The notes: generated from the sequence alone by a model not told the origin. Shown: positions 32,742-42,149, numbered from the stretch's first letter. The stretch: DNA of 46,570 nucleotides from Pseudonocardiales bacterium (GCA_019244165.1 JAFATA010000023.1:1-46570), one strand, 5' to 3'. Numbers and translations are program-made.

Positions 32742-34313
32742 GTGGCACCACCGGCCGGGCGCTTCCGCCCCTGGCGCAATCTGGCGATCTTCGCTGGGAT
32801 CGTTGCCCTCCTGTACGCGCTGGTCTTTTTCACCGGCGGCGGGGATCCGACCCCGAAGCTGGGCATAGACCTGCAAGGCGGTACCCGAGTGATCCTCACC
32901 GCCCGGACCGCTGACGGCCGGCCACCGTCGCAAGAGTCCCTCAACCAAGCCCGGCAGATCATCGAGCAACGGGTCAACGGGATCGGTGTGAGCGGTGCCG
33001 AAGTCGTGCTCGATGGGACCAACTTGATCATTACGGTGCCGGGTGCGAATGGCGAGGAGGCTCGCACCCTGGGGCAGACCGCCAAGCTGTACTTCCGGCC
33101 GGTCATCTCTGAGGAAGAAGCCCGGGGGGCGAAACCGGCGCCCGCCGCACCTCCCACCAGCGCACCGCCGGTGGGCAAGGCTCCGGCGGTGTCGGCGAAT
33201 CCCAAGGTCGCTGAGCAGATCCGGCGCGCTCGGGCCCGGCTGCAGAGCCAGGACCCAGCGGTGCAGCAGCAGGCGCTGGCCGCACTGAACTGCGCGGCTC
33301 CCAACCCCTTGCGTGGCAACGACGACCCGAAACTGCCGCTGGTCAGCTGCAACCAGCGCCACACGGAGAAGTACCTGCTCGGGCCCGCGTTCCTGTCCGG
33401 CGAGCAGATTTCGGGTGCCTCGGCCGGCCTGAACCAGGAGGGCACCGGGTATGAGGTGCGGCTGAGGTTCAAACACCAGGGGGAGGATGTCTGGGCGCGC
33501 TACACCGCGAAGAACATCGGCAAGCAGGCGGCATTTGTGCTGGATGGTGAGGTGGTGTCGGCGCCGCAGATCATCGCCGCGATCCCGCCCGGTCAATCGA
33601 CCAGCATCACGGGCAACTTCACCCAGGTTGAGGCCCTGAATTTGGCCAATGTGCTCAAGTACGGTGCACTACCGCTGTCCTTCCAGTCTTCGGAGTCCCA
33701 GACGGTCTCGGCCACGTTGGGCCTGGCCTCGTTGCGGGCGGGATTACTTGCCGGAGCGCTCGGACTGGTCGTGGTGTTCGTCTACTGCCTGTTCTACTAC
33801 CGGGCGCTGGGAGTACTAACGATCTTGTCTCTGGCGTTGTCCGGACTGGTCGTCTACGCCGCGTTGGTGTTGCTCGGCCGGTGGATCGGCTTCACCCTGG
33901 ACTTGGCGGGTGTTGCCGGCTTCATCGTCGCCATCGGCATCACCGCCGACTCTTTTGTGATCTTCTTCGAGCGGCTCAAGGACGAGGTGCGGGACGGTCG
34001 GACCTTCCGCTCAGCGGTACCCCGGGCGTGGGTCCGGGCCCGCCGCACCATCCTGTCGGCGGACGCCGTGAGCTTCCTGGCTGCTGCGGTGCTCTACCTG
34101 CTGGCGGTGGGGCAGGTGAAGGGCTTCGCCTTCACCCTCGGCATGTCCACGGTGCTGGACCTGGTGGTGGTCTTCCTGGCCACGCATCCACTGGTGGCGC
34201 TGGCGTCACGGTCGCGGCTGTTGTCCGGGCCGCAACTGTCCGGGCTCGGGGCCGCGCAGCGAGCTGGAGCCGAAAGCCGGTCAACACTGGCCACCGCGGG
34301 GAGGGGGACCTGA
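32742..34313 (+). CDS. secD: protein translocase subunit SecD
   Basis: RND-type membrane component that uses the proton gradient to help pull preproteins through SecYEG. The 523-residue protein has one N-terminal helix, LGIDLQGGTRVILTA (hallmark), a large periplasmic P1 region with a Pro/Ala-rich insert (residues about 125-150), then NFTQVEALNLANVLKYGALPL and a five-helix core including GITADSFVIFFERLKDEVRDGR, which carries the conserved Asp and Arg for proton relay. GTG start after GAGGAG. It is followed by secF with only one base between stop and ATG. Confidence 0.97.
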   Translation: MAPPAGRFRPWRNLAIFAGIVALLYALVFFTGGGDPTPKLGIDLQGGTRVILTARTADGRPPSQESLNQARQIIEQRVNGIGVSGAEVVLDGTNLIITVPGANGEEARTLGQTAKLYFRPVISEEEARGAKPAPAAPPTSAPPVGKAPAVSANPKVAEQIRRARARLQSQDPAVQQQALAALNCAAPNPLRGNDDPKLPLVSCNQRHTEKYLLGPAFLSGEQISGASAGLNQEGTGYEVRLRFKHQGEDVWARYTAKNIGKQAAFVLDGEVVSAPQIIAAIPPGQSTSITGNFTQVEALNLANVLKYGALPLSFQSSESQTVSATLGLASLRAGLLAGALGLVVVFVYCLFYYRALGVLTILSLALSGLVVYAALVLLGRWIGFTLDLAGVAGFIVAIGITADSFVIFFERLKDEVRDGRTFRSAVPRAWVRARRTILSADAVSFLAAAVLYLLAVGQVKGFAFTLGMSTVLDLVVVFLATHPLVALASRSRLLSGPQLSGLGAAQRAGAESRSTLATAGRGT

Positions 34314-34314
34314 G

Positions 34315-35529
34315 ATGGCAGGCACGCTGGGGCGCCTCTACAGCGGGACTGGTGCCTTCGACATTGTCGGGCGGCGGCGGATCTGGTACTCGTTCTCCGG
34401 CCTGCTCGTCGCGGTCTGTCTAGCGTCGATCTTGCTACGCGGGTTCAACCTGGGCATTGACTTTGTGGGCGGCAGCATGATCGAGCTACCGGCACAAGGG
34501 GTGGGCGGGCCGATCACCACCCAGCAGGCCGAGCGGGTCTTCGCCGACGCGGTGGGCCGGCCTCCCGAGTCGGTGCAGACTGTCGGTACCGGTTCCGCGA
34601 CGAGCATCGTGATCCGCTCCACGGCGCTGGACGCCCCCACGTCATTCGTGCTGGAAAAGGCGCTGTACGACAAGCTGCGCCCGCTCGGCACCACCGGGCA
34701 GCCCAGCGAACAGGCGATCAGCGACAGTGCGGTGAGCGCAACGTGGGGCGGCGAGATCAGCCGGCAGGCACTGATCGCCTTGGTGGTGTTCCTCGCCCTG
34801 GTGAGCGTGTTTCTCGCGGTGTATTTCGAGCCTCGGATGGCGCTGGCGGCGCTGATAGCGCTCGGGCACGACGTGCTGGTGACGGCGGGGATCTACTCGC
34901 TGGTCGGTTTTGAGGTGACGCCGGCATCGGTGATCGGCTTGCTCACCATTCTCGGGTTCTCGCTGTATGACACCGTCGTCGTGTTCGACAAGGTCCAGGA
35001 GAACACCCGCGGACTGCTCGGGCTAACCCGACGCACCTATGCCGAGGCCGCCAACCTCGCGGTCAACCAGACATTGATGCGTTCGATCAACACCTCCTTG
35101 ATCGCGGTGCTGCCGGTACTCGGCTTGCTGGTGGTCGGCGTCGGCCTGCTGGGTGTCGGGACTCTGAAGGACCTGGCGTTGGTCCAGATGATCGGCCTCA
35201 TGGCCGGGGCGATGTCCTCGATCTTCCTAGCCACCCCCCTGGTCGTCGATCTCACCATGCGCAGGCCAGCCTACCGGCAACAAGCCGAGCGGGTAGCCCA
35301 GCGTCGGGAGAAGGTGGCCCGCAAGGCCGCCGCGGGCTCTGAGCGCGAGGACGAGACACCCCGACCGGGTCCCGTCGGCGGGCCCACCCCGCAGCCCGGG
35401 GACACACTGGCCTCCGCCGGCCTGCCTACCAGGATCGGCAAAACCGCATCTGCGGGAGGGCGGCGCGCTCGCCCCACCGGCAAGAGCAGCCGGCCATCCG
35501 GCAAGGCCGGCAGATCGTCGGGTCGCTGA
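34315..35529 (+). CDS. secF: protein translocase subunit SecF
   Basis: Partner of SecD in the SecDF complex. The 404-residue protein shows LGIDFVGGSMIELP after the first helix, then the membrane core with SVIGLLTILGFSLYDTVVVFDKVQENT, AVNQTLMRSINTSL and the final helices ending LATPLVVDLTMRRP. A cytoplasmic C-terminal tail of about 85 residues rich in Arg, Gly, Pro and Ser follows. It starts one base after the secD stop. The tail contains degenerate GKSSRPSGKAGR repetition. Confidence 0.97.
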   Translation: MAGTLGRLYSGTGAFDIVGRRRIWYSFSGLLVAVCLASILLRGFNLGIDFVGGSMIELPAQGVGGPITTQQAERVFADAVGRPPESVQTVGTGSATSIVIRSTALDAPTSFVLEKALYDKLRPLGTTGQPSEQAISDSAVSATWGGEISRQALIALVVFLALVSVFLAVYFEPRMALAALIALGHDVLVTAGIYSLVGFEVTPASVIGLLTILGFSLYDTVVVFDKVQENTRGLLGLTRRTYAEAANLAVNQTLMRSINTSLIAVLPVLGLLVVGVGLLGVGTLKDLALVQMIGLMAGAMSSIFLATPLVVDLTMRRPAYRQQAERVAQRREKVARKAAAGSEREDETPRPGPVGGPTPQPGDTLASAGLPTRIGKTASAGGRRARPTGKSSRPSGKAGRSSGR

Positions 35530-35757
35530 CGGGGTTGGCCGCTAACTACGCTGAGTTACAGTAATTGCATAGAGTGACAAGCCCAGGTGAGCGGCCGTCG
35601 CTTTCCCGCTCTCCATCACCTATGTGGTGTGATGTCGCTCCAGATCCTTGCCTCCAGGCCCGTTTAGTAGAACTCTCTGTAGTCAGATACCGGATGTCGC
35701 TCCGGGGAGTGAGGGTTACGGGGACGGCACCGTGCGGGCGACCAGGGAGGATCAGGG

Positions 35758-37422
35758 ATGGTGGGATGGTCCGTTCCGGGTGTAGTTCCTCTCCGGGAAG
35801 TGCGCGAGGACGCGGTGGGCCAGCGGGTGCTCGCTCGCCATCGCCTCACTCGGAAATCCCTTGCGATCACGTACCTGTCCCGTGAATTACTCGCCGACAG
35901 TGAGTTCCGTACCCGGTTCGCGCGTGATTTTGCGCACTGGGCGCGGATTCGGGACGCCCGAGTTGCCCGCGTCCACCGGTACTGTGTGTCCCGCCATGGC
36001 GTAGCCATCCTCGGCGATCACCTCCTTGGGACGTCGCTGCGTGCCTTGCTGGTGGCGCAGGGTGCCCTCAGCACCGAGGCCGCGCTGGTCGTGCTCAAGG
36101 ACTCACTGCGCGCGCTGGCCGCGTGTCACCAAGCAGGCCTGGCGCACGGCGACATCAAGCCCGAGAGCGTGATCCTGACTCCTGCCGGCCAGGTCCGGCT
36201 CGTCGACGTGGGGCTCTGGACATCCGGCACTCGGCGGCTGCCCGCTCGCTCGACACCCTTCTACCTGGCGCCCGAACAGTGGGATGGCCCTGCGGCCACC
36301 TCAGCGGGGGACGTGTATGCCGCCACGGTCATGTTCTTCGAGTGCCTGGCCGGCGCGCCGCCGTTCTATGCCGAGAGTGGGGATGAACTCTTAGCCAAGC
36401 ATGAACAGGGCGCACTTCCGCTTGATGTGGTGCCGCAGTCGGTTCGGGAACTGGTGCAGCGCGGTCTTGACAAGGATCCGCGCCGCCGACCCGAGGCGGC
36501 CAGCCTGCTCGCTCGCCTCGGCGACGTGGCAGCCCGGGCAGCCGGCGCTGGCTGGCAGCGGCGTGGGCGACGCGAGCTGAGGGCACTGCTCGCTGGGGAT
36601 CCGAGGTTCCCTGAGGTGTCTGCGCTCCATCGCGGGTCGCCGCCGCTTCGCGGTCGCTCTCGCGCGGGCTGGCCGCACTTCAGGCAGGTCCGGCTGGCTG
36701 CTGTCATGGGTGGTGCGCTGGCGGTGGCCGCGGGTTTAGCCAGCCCTCCCTTGGCGGCGGTCATTTTGCCGGGCGCCAGCATCTTCGGCTCGAGCGGGAA
36801 ATCACCGGTACTAGCGTTCCCTGAGCCTCATCACGACGCTGTGCCGGTACGTGTGGTCCCCAACGGCCAGCAAGCGAACTCGGCCTTTGCCGCCCGCGGA
36901 CGGGCGGCAAAGGCAAAGGCCGAAACCGCCCGACCGGTCGCTACGGCGCACCCCCCAGCGCGCTCGATCCCGGTACCGAATACGCCGAATACTCAGACCA
37001 CGTCCGATGAGCACGTCACTCCGGATGCGCTCCGGCAGGATTCCCTTCGCCAGTCCATACCCGGCCAGCGCACCACCACCCCACTGGCGTGTACCCCAGG
37101 GCTGCTCTCCGTGGACAAACCCTGCGTAGCAGCGCAGCTGGAGCAGTTGCCGCCGGTTGCGAACGGCTTGATGAGGAACCCTTCGCGGGCGTTGACTCCC
37201 GTGTCGATACCGGTTCAGCTGTCGGTGCCGGTGAAGGTACCGGTGCAGGTGCCAGTGCCGGTTTCACTCCCCGTGCGAATCGAGGTGCCGATCCCGGTTC
37301 TTCAGCCGATTCCGATCGGGAAAAAGACCCAGCTTGATCGGGACACCCACGCCCCAAAGGACGCTCCATTCCCGGTAGATCCGCAGGGATGGGGAGAGAA
37401 GGCCCGCGACACTGGCCCGTAG
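35758..37422 (+). CDS. membrane-anchored Ser/Thr kinase-like protein, probable pseudokinase
   Basis: A 554-residue protein: an intracellular kinase-like domain (about 20-275), one membrane segment (about 311-340) and a Pro-rich ectodomain. Retained motifs: HGDIKPESV (130-138, with catalytic D132 and K134), APE (171-173) and DVYA (185-188, the DxWS/G position). Lost or altered: there is no glycine-rich loop, the VAIK lysine position reads LAIT (T38), HRD is HGD, the metal-binding loop asparagine is serine (S137) and DFG is DVG. It may be inactive or atypical. The ectodomain ends in about ten (V/I)-P-(V/I)-x units between residues 480 and 525. It lies between secF and apt. Confidence 0.75.
   Translation: MVGWSVPGVVPLREVREDAVGQRVLARHRLTRKSLAITYLSRELLADSEFRTRFARDFAHWARIRDARVARVHRYCVSRHGVAILGDHLLGTSLRALLVAQGALSTEAALVVLKDSLRALAACHQAGLAHGDIKPESVILTPAGQVRLVDVGLWTSGTRRLPARSTPFYLAPEQWDGPAATSAGDVYAATVMFFECLAGAPPFYAESGDELLAKHEQGALPLDVVPQSVRELVQRGLDKDPRRRPEAASLLARLGDVAARAAGAGWQRRGRRELRALLAGDPRFPEVSALHRGSPPLRGRSRAGWPHFRQVRLAAVMGGALAVAAGLASPPLAAVILPGASIFGSSGKSPVLAFPEPHHDAVPVRVVPNGQQANSAFAARGRAAKAKAETARPVATAHPPARSIPVPNTPNTQTTSDEHVTPDALRQDSLRQSIPGQRTTTPLACTPGLLSVDKPCVAAQLEQLPPVANGLMRNPSRALTPVSIPVQLSVPVKVPVQVPVPVSLPVRIEVPIPVLQPIPIGKKTQLDRDTHAPKDAPFPVDPQGWGEKARDTGP
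36883..36914. repeat. 14-bp perfect inverted repeat inside the kinase-like gene
   Basis: gcctttgccgcccg and its exact reverse complement flank a cgga tetraloop. In the reading frame it encodes the Ala/Arg/Lys-rich start of the extracellular region. It may affect transcript structure or be the footprint of a small inserted palindrome. Confidence 0.8.
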
Positions 37423-37432
37423 CATACTGAGG

Positions 37433-38008
37433 GTGCACCCCAAGCCGGGCAGGGACGACTTGGCGGCTCGGCTCGTGTCGCTGATCCGCAAGGTGCCGGA
37501 CTTCCCACGGCCCGGTGTGCTGTTTTGGGACCTTGCGCCGGTATTCGCGGATGCCGCTGCGTTCGCAGCGGTGGTGGATGCGTTCATTGTCCCCACCCAA
37601 GTCCCCACCCAAGTCCCTACCCAAGTCCCCACCCAGCAGGTCGACGTGGTGGTCGGGGTGGAAGCCCGCGGTTTCCTGCTCGGTGCTGCGGTCGCTTACG
37701 CCCTGGGTGCGGGGGTGGTCGGGGTTCGCAAGCCCGGTAAGCTGCCCCTGGTCTGTGACCGCGAGGGCTACGCCTTGGAGTATGGTGTCGCCTCGCTGGA
37801 GCTGGCCCCCGGTGTCTTGCGGCCCGGGCAGCGGGCGCTGGTGGTCGACGATGTACTGGCCACCGGGGGTACGGCGGCCGCAACCTGCGCGCTGGTCGAG
37901 CGGGCCGGGGTCACGGTCACTGGCATCGCGGTGCTGCTGGAGATTGTTTCGCTGCACGGCCGGGATCGGCTCGCCGGTCGCTGGCTGCACGCTCTCCTCA
38001 CGCTCTGA
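37433..38008 (+). CDS. apt: adenine phosphoribosyltransferase
   Basis: Salvages adenine with PRPP to AMP. The 191-residue protein begins with VSLIRKVPDFPRPGVLFWDLAPVF and has VVVGVEARGFLLGAAVAYALG, FVGVRKPGKLP-like sequence (here VVGVRKPGKLPL) and the PRPP-binding motif ALVVDDVLATGGTAAA. Between the first helix and the conserved VDVVVGVEARGF strand there is a VPTQ insert repeated four times (residues 53-68), produced by a 12-nt array. The GTG at 37433 follows CTGAGG. It sits directly upstream of rel, as in other actinobacteria. Confidence 0.95.
   Translation: MHPKPGRDDLAARLVSLIRKVPDFPRPGVLFWDLAPVFADAAAFAAVVDAFIVPTQVPTQVPTQVPTQQVDVVVGVEARGFLLGAAVAYALGAGVVGVRKPGKLPLVCDREGYALEYGVASLELAPGVLRPGQRALVVDDVLATGGTAAATCALVERAGVTVTGIAVLLEIVSLHGRDRLAGRWLHALLTL
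37589..37636. repeat. 12-nt tandem repeat, 4 copies (in apt)
   Basis: gtccccacccaa, gtccccacccaa, gtccctacccaa and gtccccacccag occur in a row, in frame, encoding VPTQ four times. Confidence 0.95.
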
Positions 38009-38120
38009 CCCACACCAGCGGGCGTTTGGGGGCTCTGGCGGGAAAATACGGCGGTAGGCTGACGCTGATTGTTTCCCTTCATCGGGGTTGTTTCGACGTG
38101 GCGGGAGAGGAGAGTGCGAT

Positions 38121-40439
38121 GTGAGTCAGGAGCTGCGGCTGGTCAGTATGGCGCCGGCAGGCGCGGATGTAGCCACGGTCTCTCAGCGGCTGCCATCGGC
38201 GACCCGACGTGTTCGGGCGCGGCTTGCGCGGCGGATCACCGCGCAGCGGCCTGGCCCGCTCAAGCAGGCACTCGAACCGCTTGCCACTGTGCACCGAGCG
38301 ATGCACCCCAAGGCCGACCTCGCCCTGCTGCAACGCGCCTATGACGTCGCCGAGGACAAGCACTCCCACCAGAAGCGCAAGTCCGGCGATCCCTACATCA
38401 CCCACCCCCTGGCGGTCTCGACGATCCTCGCCGAGTTGGGAATGGACACCACCACCCTGGTGGCCGCGCTGCTGCACGACACCGTGGAGGACACCGACTA
38501 TTCGCTGGCCTGCCTCACCGAGGACTTCGGTGAGGTGGTCGCCCATCTCGTGGACGGCGTCACCAAGCTCCGCAACAAGGTCAAGCTCGGCCCCGCCGCC
38601 GAGGCCGAGACCATCCGCAAGATGGTCATCGCGATGGCCCGCGACCCTCGCGTGCTAGTGATCAAGCTGGCGGACCGGCTGCACAACATGCGCACCATAC
38701 GGTTCTTGCCACCGGAAAAGCAGGCCCGCAAGGCCAAGGAGACCCTCGAGGTTTTTGCCCCGCTGGCGCACCGGCTGGGCATGGCCACCATCAAGTGGGA
38801 GCTGGAAGATCTTTCTTTTGCGATCCTGCAGCCGAAAAAGTACAACGAGATCGTGCGGCTGGTGGCCGACCGGGCACCGTCCCGCGACACCTATCTGCAG
38901 ACCGTGATCGATGAGATCTCCGCGCAGCTGGCGGGTGCGCGGATTGTCGCCGCCGTGGAGGGCAGGCCCAAGCACTACTATTCGATTTACCAGAAGATGA
39001 TCGTGCGTGGCCGTGATTTCGATGACATCCACGACCTGGTGGGGGTGCGGATCAGGGTCGGGGACCTCCGTGACTGCTACGCCGCGATCGGTGTTGTGCA
39101 CTCGGTGTGGCAGCCGATGCCCGGTCGGTTCAAGGACTATGTCGCGCAGCCCCGATTCGGGGTCTATCAGTCGCTGCACACGACGGTGATCGGACCGGAC
39201 GGCAAACCGCTGGAGGTGCAGATCCGCACCCACGACATGCACCGAACCGCGGAATATGGCATTGCTGCGCACTGGCGGTACAAGGAGACCAACGGCACTC
39301 ACAACGCGGCCGTGGACGTCGACGAGATGGCGTGGATGCGCCAGCTCCTGGACTGGCAACGGGAGGCCGCCGACCCCAGCGAGTTCCTCGACTCGCTGCG
39401 CTATGACCTGGCCACCCGCGAGATTTTCGTTTTCACGCCCAAGGGTGAGGTCATCACGCTGCCCACCGGTTCCACCCCGGTCGACTTCGCCTATGCGGTG
39501 CACACCGAGGTGGGTCATCGCTGCATTGGCGCTCGGGTCAACGGCCAGCTCGTCGCACTGGAGCGGAAACTGGAGAACGGCGACGTCATCGAGATCTTCA
39601 CCTCGAAGGCAGAAGGCGCTGGTCCCAGCCAGGACTGGCTGTCCTTCGCCGTCTCACCGCGGGCCAAGGCCAAGATCAGGCAGTGGTTCGCCAAGGAGCG
39701 CCGCGAGGAGGCCATCGAAGCGGGCAAGAGCGCCATCGTCAAGGAACTGCGCCGCCTTGGGCTACCGGTACAGCGGTTGGTCTCCGCCGAGTCGATGGTC
39801 GCGGTCTCCCGAGAGCTGCGCTATTCCGACATCAGCGCCCTGTACGCCGCTGTCGGCGAGCACCACGTCTCGGCCCGTCACGTGGTGCAGCGCCTGGTGA
39901 CCCTGCTCGGCGGTGACGAGGGCGCTGAGGAGGAGTTGGCCGAGCGCGCCACCCCCTCCACCGTCCACCGCCGTCGACCGACCGGTGACTCCGGGGTGCG
40001 GGTACCTGGCGCCGGGGACGTCTACACCAAGCTCGCCCGCTGCTGCACCCCGGTACCGGGGGATGAGATCCTCGGCTTCGTCACCCGTGCCGGCGGGGTC
40101 AGCGTGCACCGCACCGACTGCACCAACGCCGAGTCGCTGCGCGCGGAGCCCGACCGGCTGGTCGAGGTGAAGTGGGCACCGTCAGCGTCCTCGGTGTTCC
40201 GGGTTGGGATCCAGGTCGAGGCGCTGGACCGGCACCGGTTGCTGTCCGATGTCGCCAAGGTGCTCGCTGACGGACGGGTCAATATTCTGTCCGCCTCGGT
40301 CACCACCACCCGGGACCGGGTGGCGGTGAGCCGCTTCTCCTTCGAGATGGGTGATCCGAAGCATCTGGGGCATGTGCTGCGGGCGGTGCGCAACATCGAA
40401 GGTGTCTACGACGTCTATCGCGTCACGTCGTCGAACTGA
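38121..40439 (+). CDS. rel: bifunctional (p)ppGpp synthetase/hydrolase Rel
   Basis: Makes and breaks the alarmone (p)ppGpp in the stringent response. The 772-residue protein contains an HD hydrolase domain ([35 protein letters not shown]), a synthetase domain ([47 protein letters not shown]), a TGS domain ([30 protein letters not shown]), the conserved-cysteine region ([30 protein letters not shown]) and a C-terminal ACT domain. Both active sites look complete. The GTG at 38121 follows GGAGAGGAGAG and was chosen over an earlier in-frame start. The stop lies two bases from the stop of the convergent cyclophilin gene. Confidence 0.97.
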   Translation: MSQELRLVSMAPAGADVATVSQRLPSATRRVRARLARRITAQRPGPLKQALEPLATVHRAMHPKADLALLQRAYDVAEDKHSHQKRKSGDPYITHPLAVSTILAELGMDTTTLVAALLHDTVEDTDYSLACLTEDFGEVVAHLVDGVTKLRNKVKLGPAAEAETIRKMVIAMARDPRVLVIKLADRLHNMRTIRFLPPEKQARKAKETLEVFAPLAHRLGMATIKWELEDLSFAILQPKKYNEIVRLVADRAPSRDTYLQTVIDEISAQLAGARIVAAVEGRPKHYYSIYQKMIVRGRDFDDIHDLVGVRIRVGDLRDCYAAIGVVHSVWQPMPGRFKDYVAQPRFGVYQSLHTTVIGPDGKPLEVQIRTHDMHRTAEYGIAAHWRYKETNGTHNAAVDVDEMAWMRQLLDWQREAADPSEFLDSLRYDLATREIFVFTPKGEVITLPTGSTPVDFAYAVHTEVGHRCIGARVNGQLVALERKLENGDVIEIFTSKAEGAGPSQDWLSFAVSPRAKAKIRQWFAKERREEAIEAGKSAIVKELRRLGLPVQRLVSAESMVAVSRELRYSDISALYAAVGEHHVSARHVVQRLVTLLGGDEGAEEELAERATPSTVHRRRPTGDSGVRVPGAGDVYTKLARCCTPVPGDEILGFVTRAGGVSVHRTDCTNAESLRAEPDRLVEVKWAPSASSVFRVGIQVEALDRHRLLSDVAKVLADGRVNILSASVTTTRDRVAVSRFSFEMGDPKHLGHVLRAVRNIEGVYDVYRVTSSN

Positions 40440-40441
40440 CG

Positions 40442-41302
40442 TCAGGTTGCCGCGACCTGGACGGATGTGATCGTGACTGGTTGTTTGGGCTTACCGCCGC
40501 CAGGGGAAGGTTCCAACGACCCGTCATCGCCCGCCTTGGCTATCTGGGCAAGAACCTTGAGACCGGTCGGGGAGATCGTGGCGAAGACGGTGTACTGGGG
40601 AGGCAGCTGGGTCTGGCCGTAGATCAGGAAGAACTGGCTGCCACCGCTGTCGGGCTGTCCGGTGTTGGCCATCGCGACGTACCCGCGCCCATAGGTCAGC
40701 TCGGGGAACACCTCATCCGGGATGGTGTATCCCGGTCCGCCCGCGCCCGACCCGGTCGGATCGCCACATTGCAGAACGTGCAACCCGGGGTTGGTGACCA
40801 GCCGGTGGCACGGAGTGTTGGTGTAGAAGCCCTGCTTGGCCAGGCTGATGAAACTGTTCACAGTGCACGGGGCCAGCGCCCGGTCGAGGGTGAGGCCCAC
40901 TGCGCCAGCCGAGGTCTGCATGCTCACCTGCACCGTGCCCCGGGCGGAGGTGGACCCGGCCAGGGGAGGTCTCACGGGCCGGGCCGGGGTCTGGTGGGTA
41001 GCCGGGTACTGGCAGTCGACCGAGGCCGGCAGTGGCGTGGGCCGGACTGGCGGGGTAATCAGCTTGTCGCTGCGGTGCGGCATCGTCCTGGCCGGCGTGG
41101 ACGGTGTCGCGGTGGTGCTGGTTCGCTGGTCCCGGTCGCTCAGCGTCACGATCAGCGCGACGATGCCCACGACCAGGACCACCGCAGCCGCGCCGCCGGC
41201 CACCGCATATCTGCGGCGCGCCTTGGCCCGCTGCGCCCGGCGGGCGAGCTGACGGTCCAGTTTGCGCTTCGCGGCCTCGCGGCGCTGTTCGTTCGTGGGC
41301 AC
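40442..41302 (-). CDS. ppiB: membrane-anchored cyclophilin-type peptidyl-prolyl isomerase
   Basis: Prolyl isomerase of 286 residues: a charged N-terminus (NEQRREAAKRKLDRQLARRAQ), one membrane helix (VAGGAAAVVLVVGIVALIVTL), a Thr/Pro-rich linker, and an extracytoplasmic cyclophilin domain with APCTVNSFISLAKQGFY, CHRLVTNPGLHVLQCGDPTGSG, GYVAMANTGQPDSGGSQFFLIYG and YTVFATISPTGLKVL. The catalytic Arg of classical cyclophilins (F-H-R) is present as CHR. The GTG at 41302 has CAGGAG five bases upstream. This matches the Rv2582-type gene next to rel in mycobacteria. Confidence 0.93.
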   Translation of the reverse strand: MPTNEQRREAAKRKLDRQLARRAQRAKARRRYAVAGGAAAVVLVVGIVALIVTLSDRDQRTSTTATPSTPARTMPHRSDKLITPPVRPTPLPASVDCQYPATHQTPARPVRPPLAGSTSARGTVQVSMQTSAGAVGLTLDRALAPCTVNSFISLAKQGFYTNTPCHRLVTNPGLHVLQCGDPTGSGAGGPGYTIPDEVFPELTYGRGYVAMANTGQPDSGGSQFFLIYGQTQLPPQYTVFATISPTGLKVLAQIAKAGDDGSLEPSPGGGKPKQPVTITSVQVAAT

Positions 41303-41447
41303 CCGGACTCCTGGGCAACTGTGGCTGGGCAATGACCACGGCGCAGTGTAGGTGGGCGGTGAGGGAGTCGGGCGCCAGCCTCCCTTCTTGAGGGTGCGCG
41401 CCTTAGGCTGGGGATGTCTGCACCCGCGTCATGCCCCGAGGAGCGCC

Positions 41448-42149
41448 GTGCTCGTCGTTGGTTTCCCCACCGGTTCCTTCCAAGCGAACTGTTTCGTGCT
41501 TGCCCCCCAGCCTGGCGGTCCGTGCGTGGTGGTCGATCCGGGGGAGGGCGCCCAGCAGCCCCTCGAGGAACTCTTGCGCCACCACCGGCTCGAGCCGGTA
41601 GCAGTACTGCTCACCCATGGGCATTTCGATCACATCTGCGCGGTGACCCCGGTCTGCGACGGCAACGACATCCCGGCCTGGATCCATCCCGAGGACCGGG
41701 TGCTGCTGTCCGACCCGTTGCGCGCGCTGGCCGCCGACGCGCGGGAGTTCCTGGGTGGTCTTTTTGGCGGCCGTGTTGTGCTCCGCGAGCCGCGTGAGGT
41801 GCGTGCGCTGGCCGATGGGACCTCCCTGGAGCTAGCCGGGCTGATCCTGACCGTCGACCACACCCCAGGCCACACCGCTGGCTCGGTGACGTTCCGCTCG
41901 ATAACCGATGAGGGACAGCGCCTGCTGGTCTCCGGTGACACGCTGTTCGCCGGCTCGATCGGGCGAACCGACCTGCCCGGAGGTGACCACCAGCAGATGC
42001 TCGCCTCGCTTCGGGACAAGATTCTCGTGCTGGACGACGACACCACCGTGTTGCCCGGCCACGGCCTGAGCACCACCATCGGCCGGGAACGGGCCAGCAA
42101 CCCGTTCCTGTACGGCCTCGCCACCCCCGGCCGGCGCCGAGGGCTGTGA
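41448..42149 (+). CDS. metallo-beta-lactamase fold hydrolase (glyoxalase II-like)
   Basis: A 233-residue metal-dependent hydrolase with THGHFDH (H57, H59, D61, H62), DHTPGHTAGSV, SGDTLFAGSIGRTDLPGG and VLPGHGLSTTIGRER, the usual two-metal ligand set of glyoxalase II-like enzymes. The substrate is probably a thioester such as an S-acyl low-molecular-weight thiol, but this is not certain. The GTG at 41448 follows CCGAGGAGC. In mycobacteria the next gene is hisS; here an NRPS follows instead. Confidence 0.92.
   Translation: MLVVGFPTGSFQANCFVLAPQPGGPCVVVDPGEGAQQPLEELLRHHRLEPVAVLLTHGHFDHICAVTPVCDGNDIPAWIHPEDRVLLSDPLRALAADAREFLGGLFGGRVVLREPREVRALADGTSLELAGLILTVDHTPGHTAGSVTFRSITDEGQRLLVSGDTLFAGSIGRTDLPGGDHQQMLASLRDKILVLDDDTTVLPGHGLSTTIGRERASNPFLYGLATPGRRRGL

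Noticed and set aside
319..37636. CRISPR array as an explanation for the direct repeats
   Set aside because: The repeats are directly adjacent without spacers, short, and different in sequence at each site.
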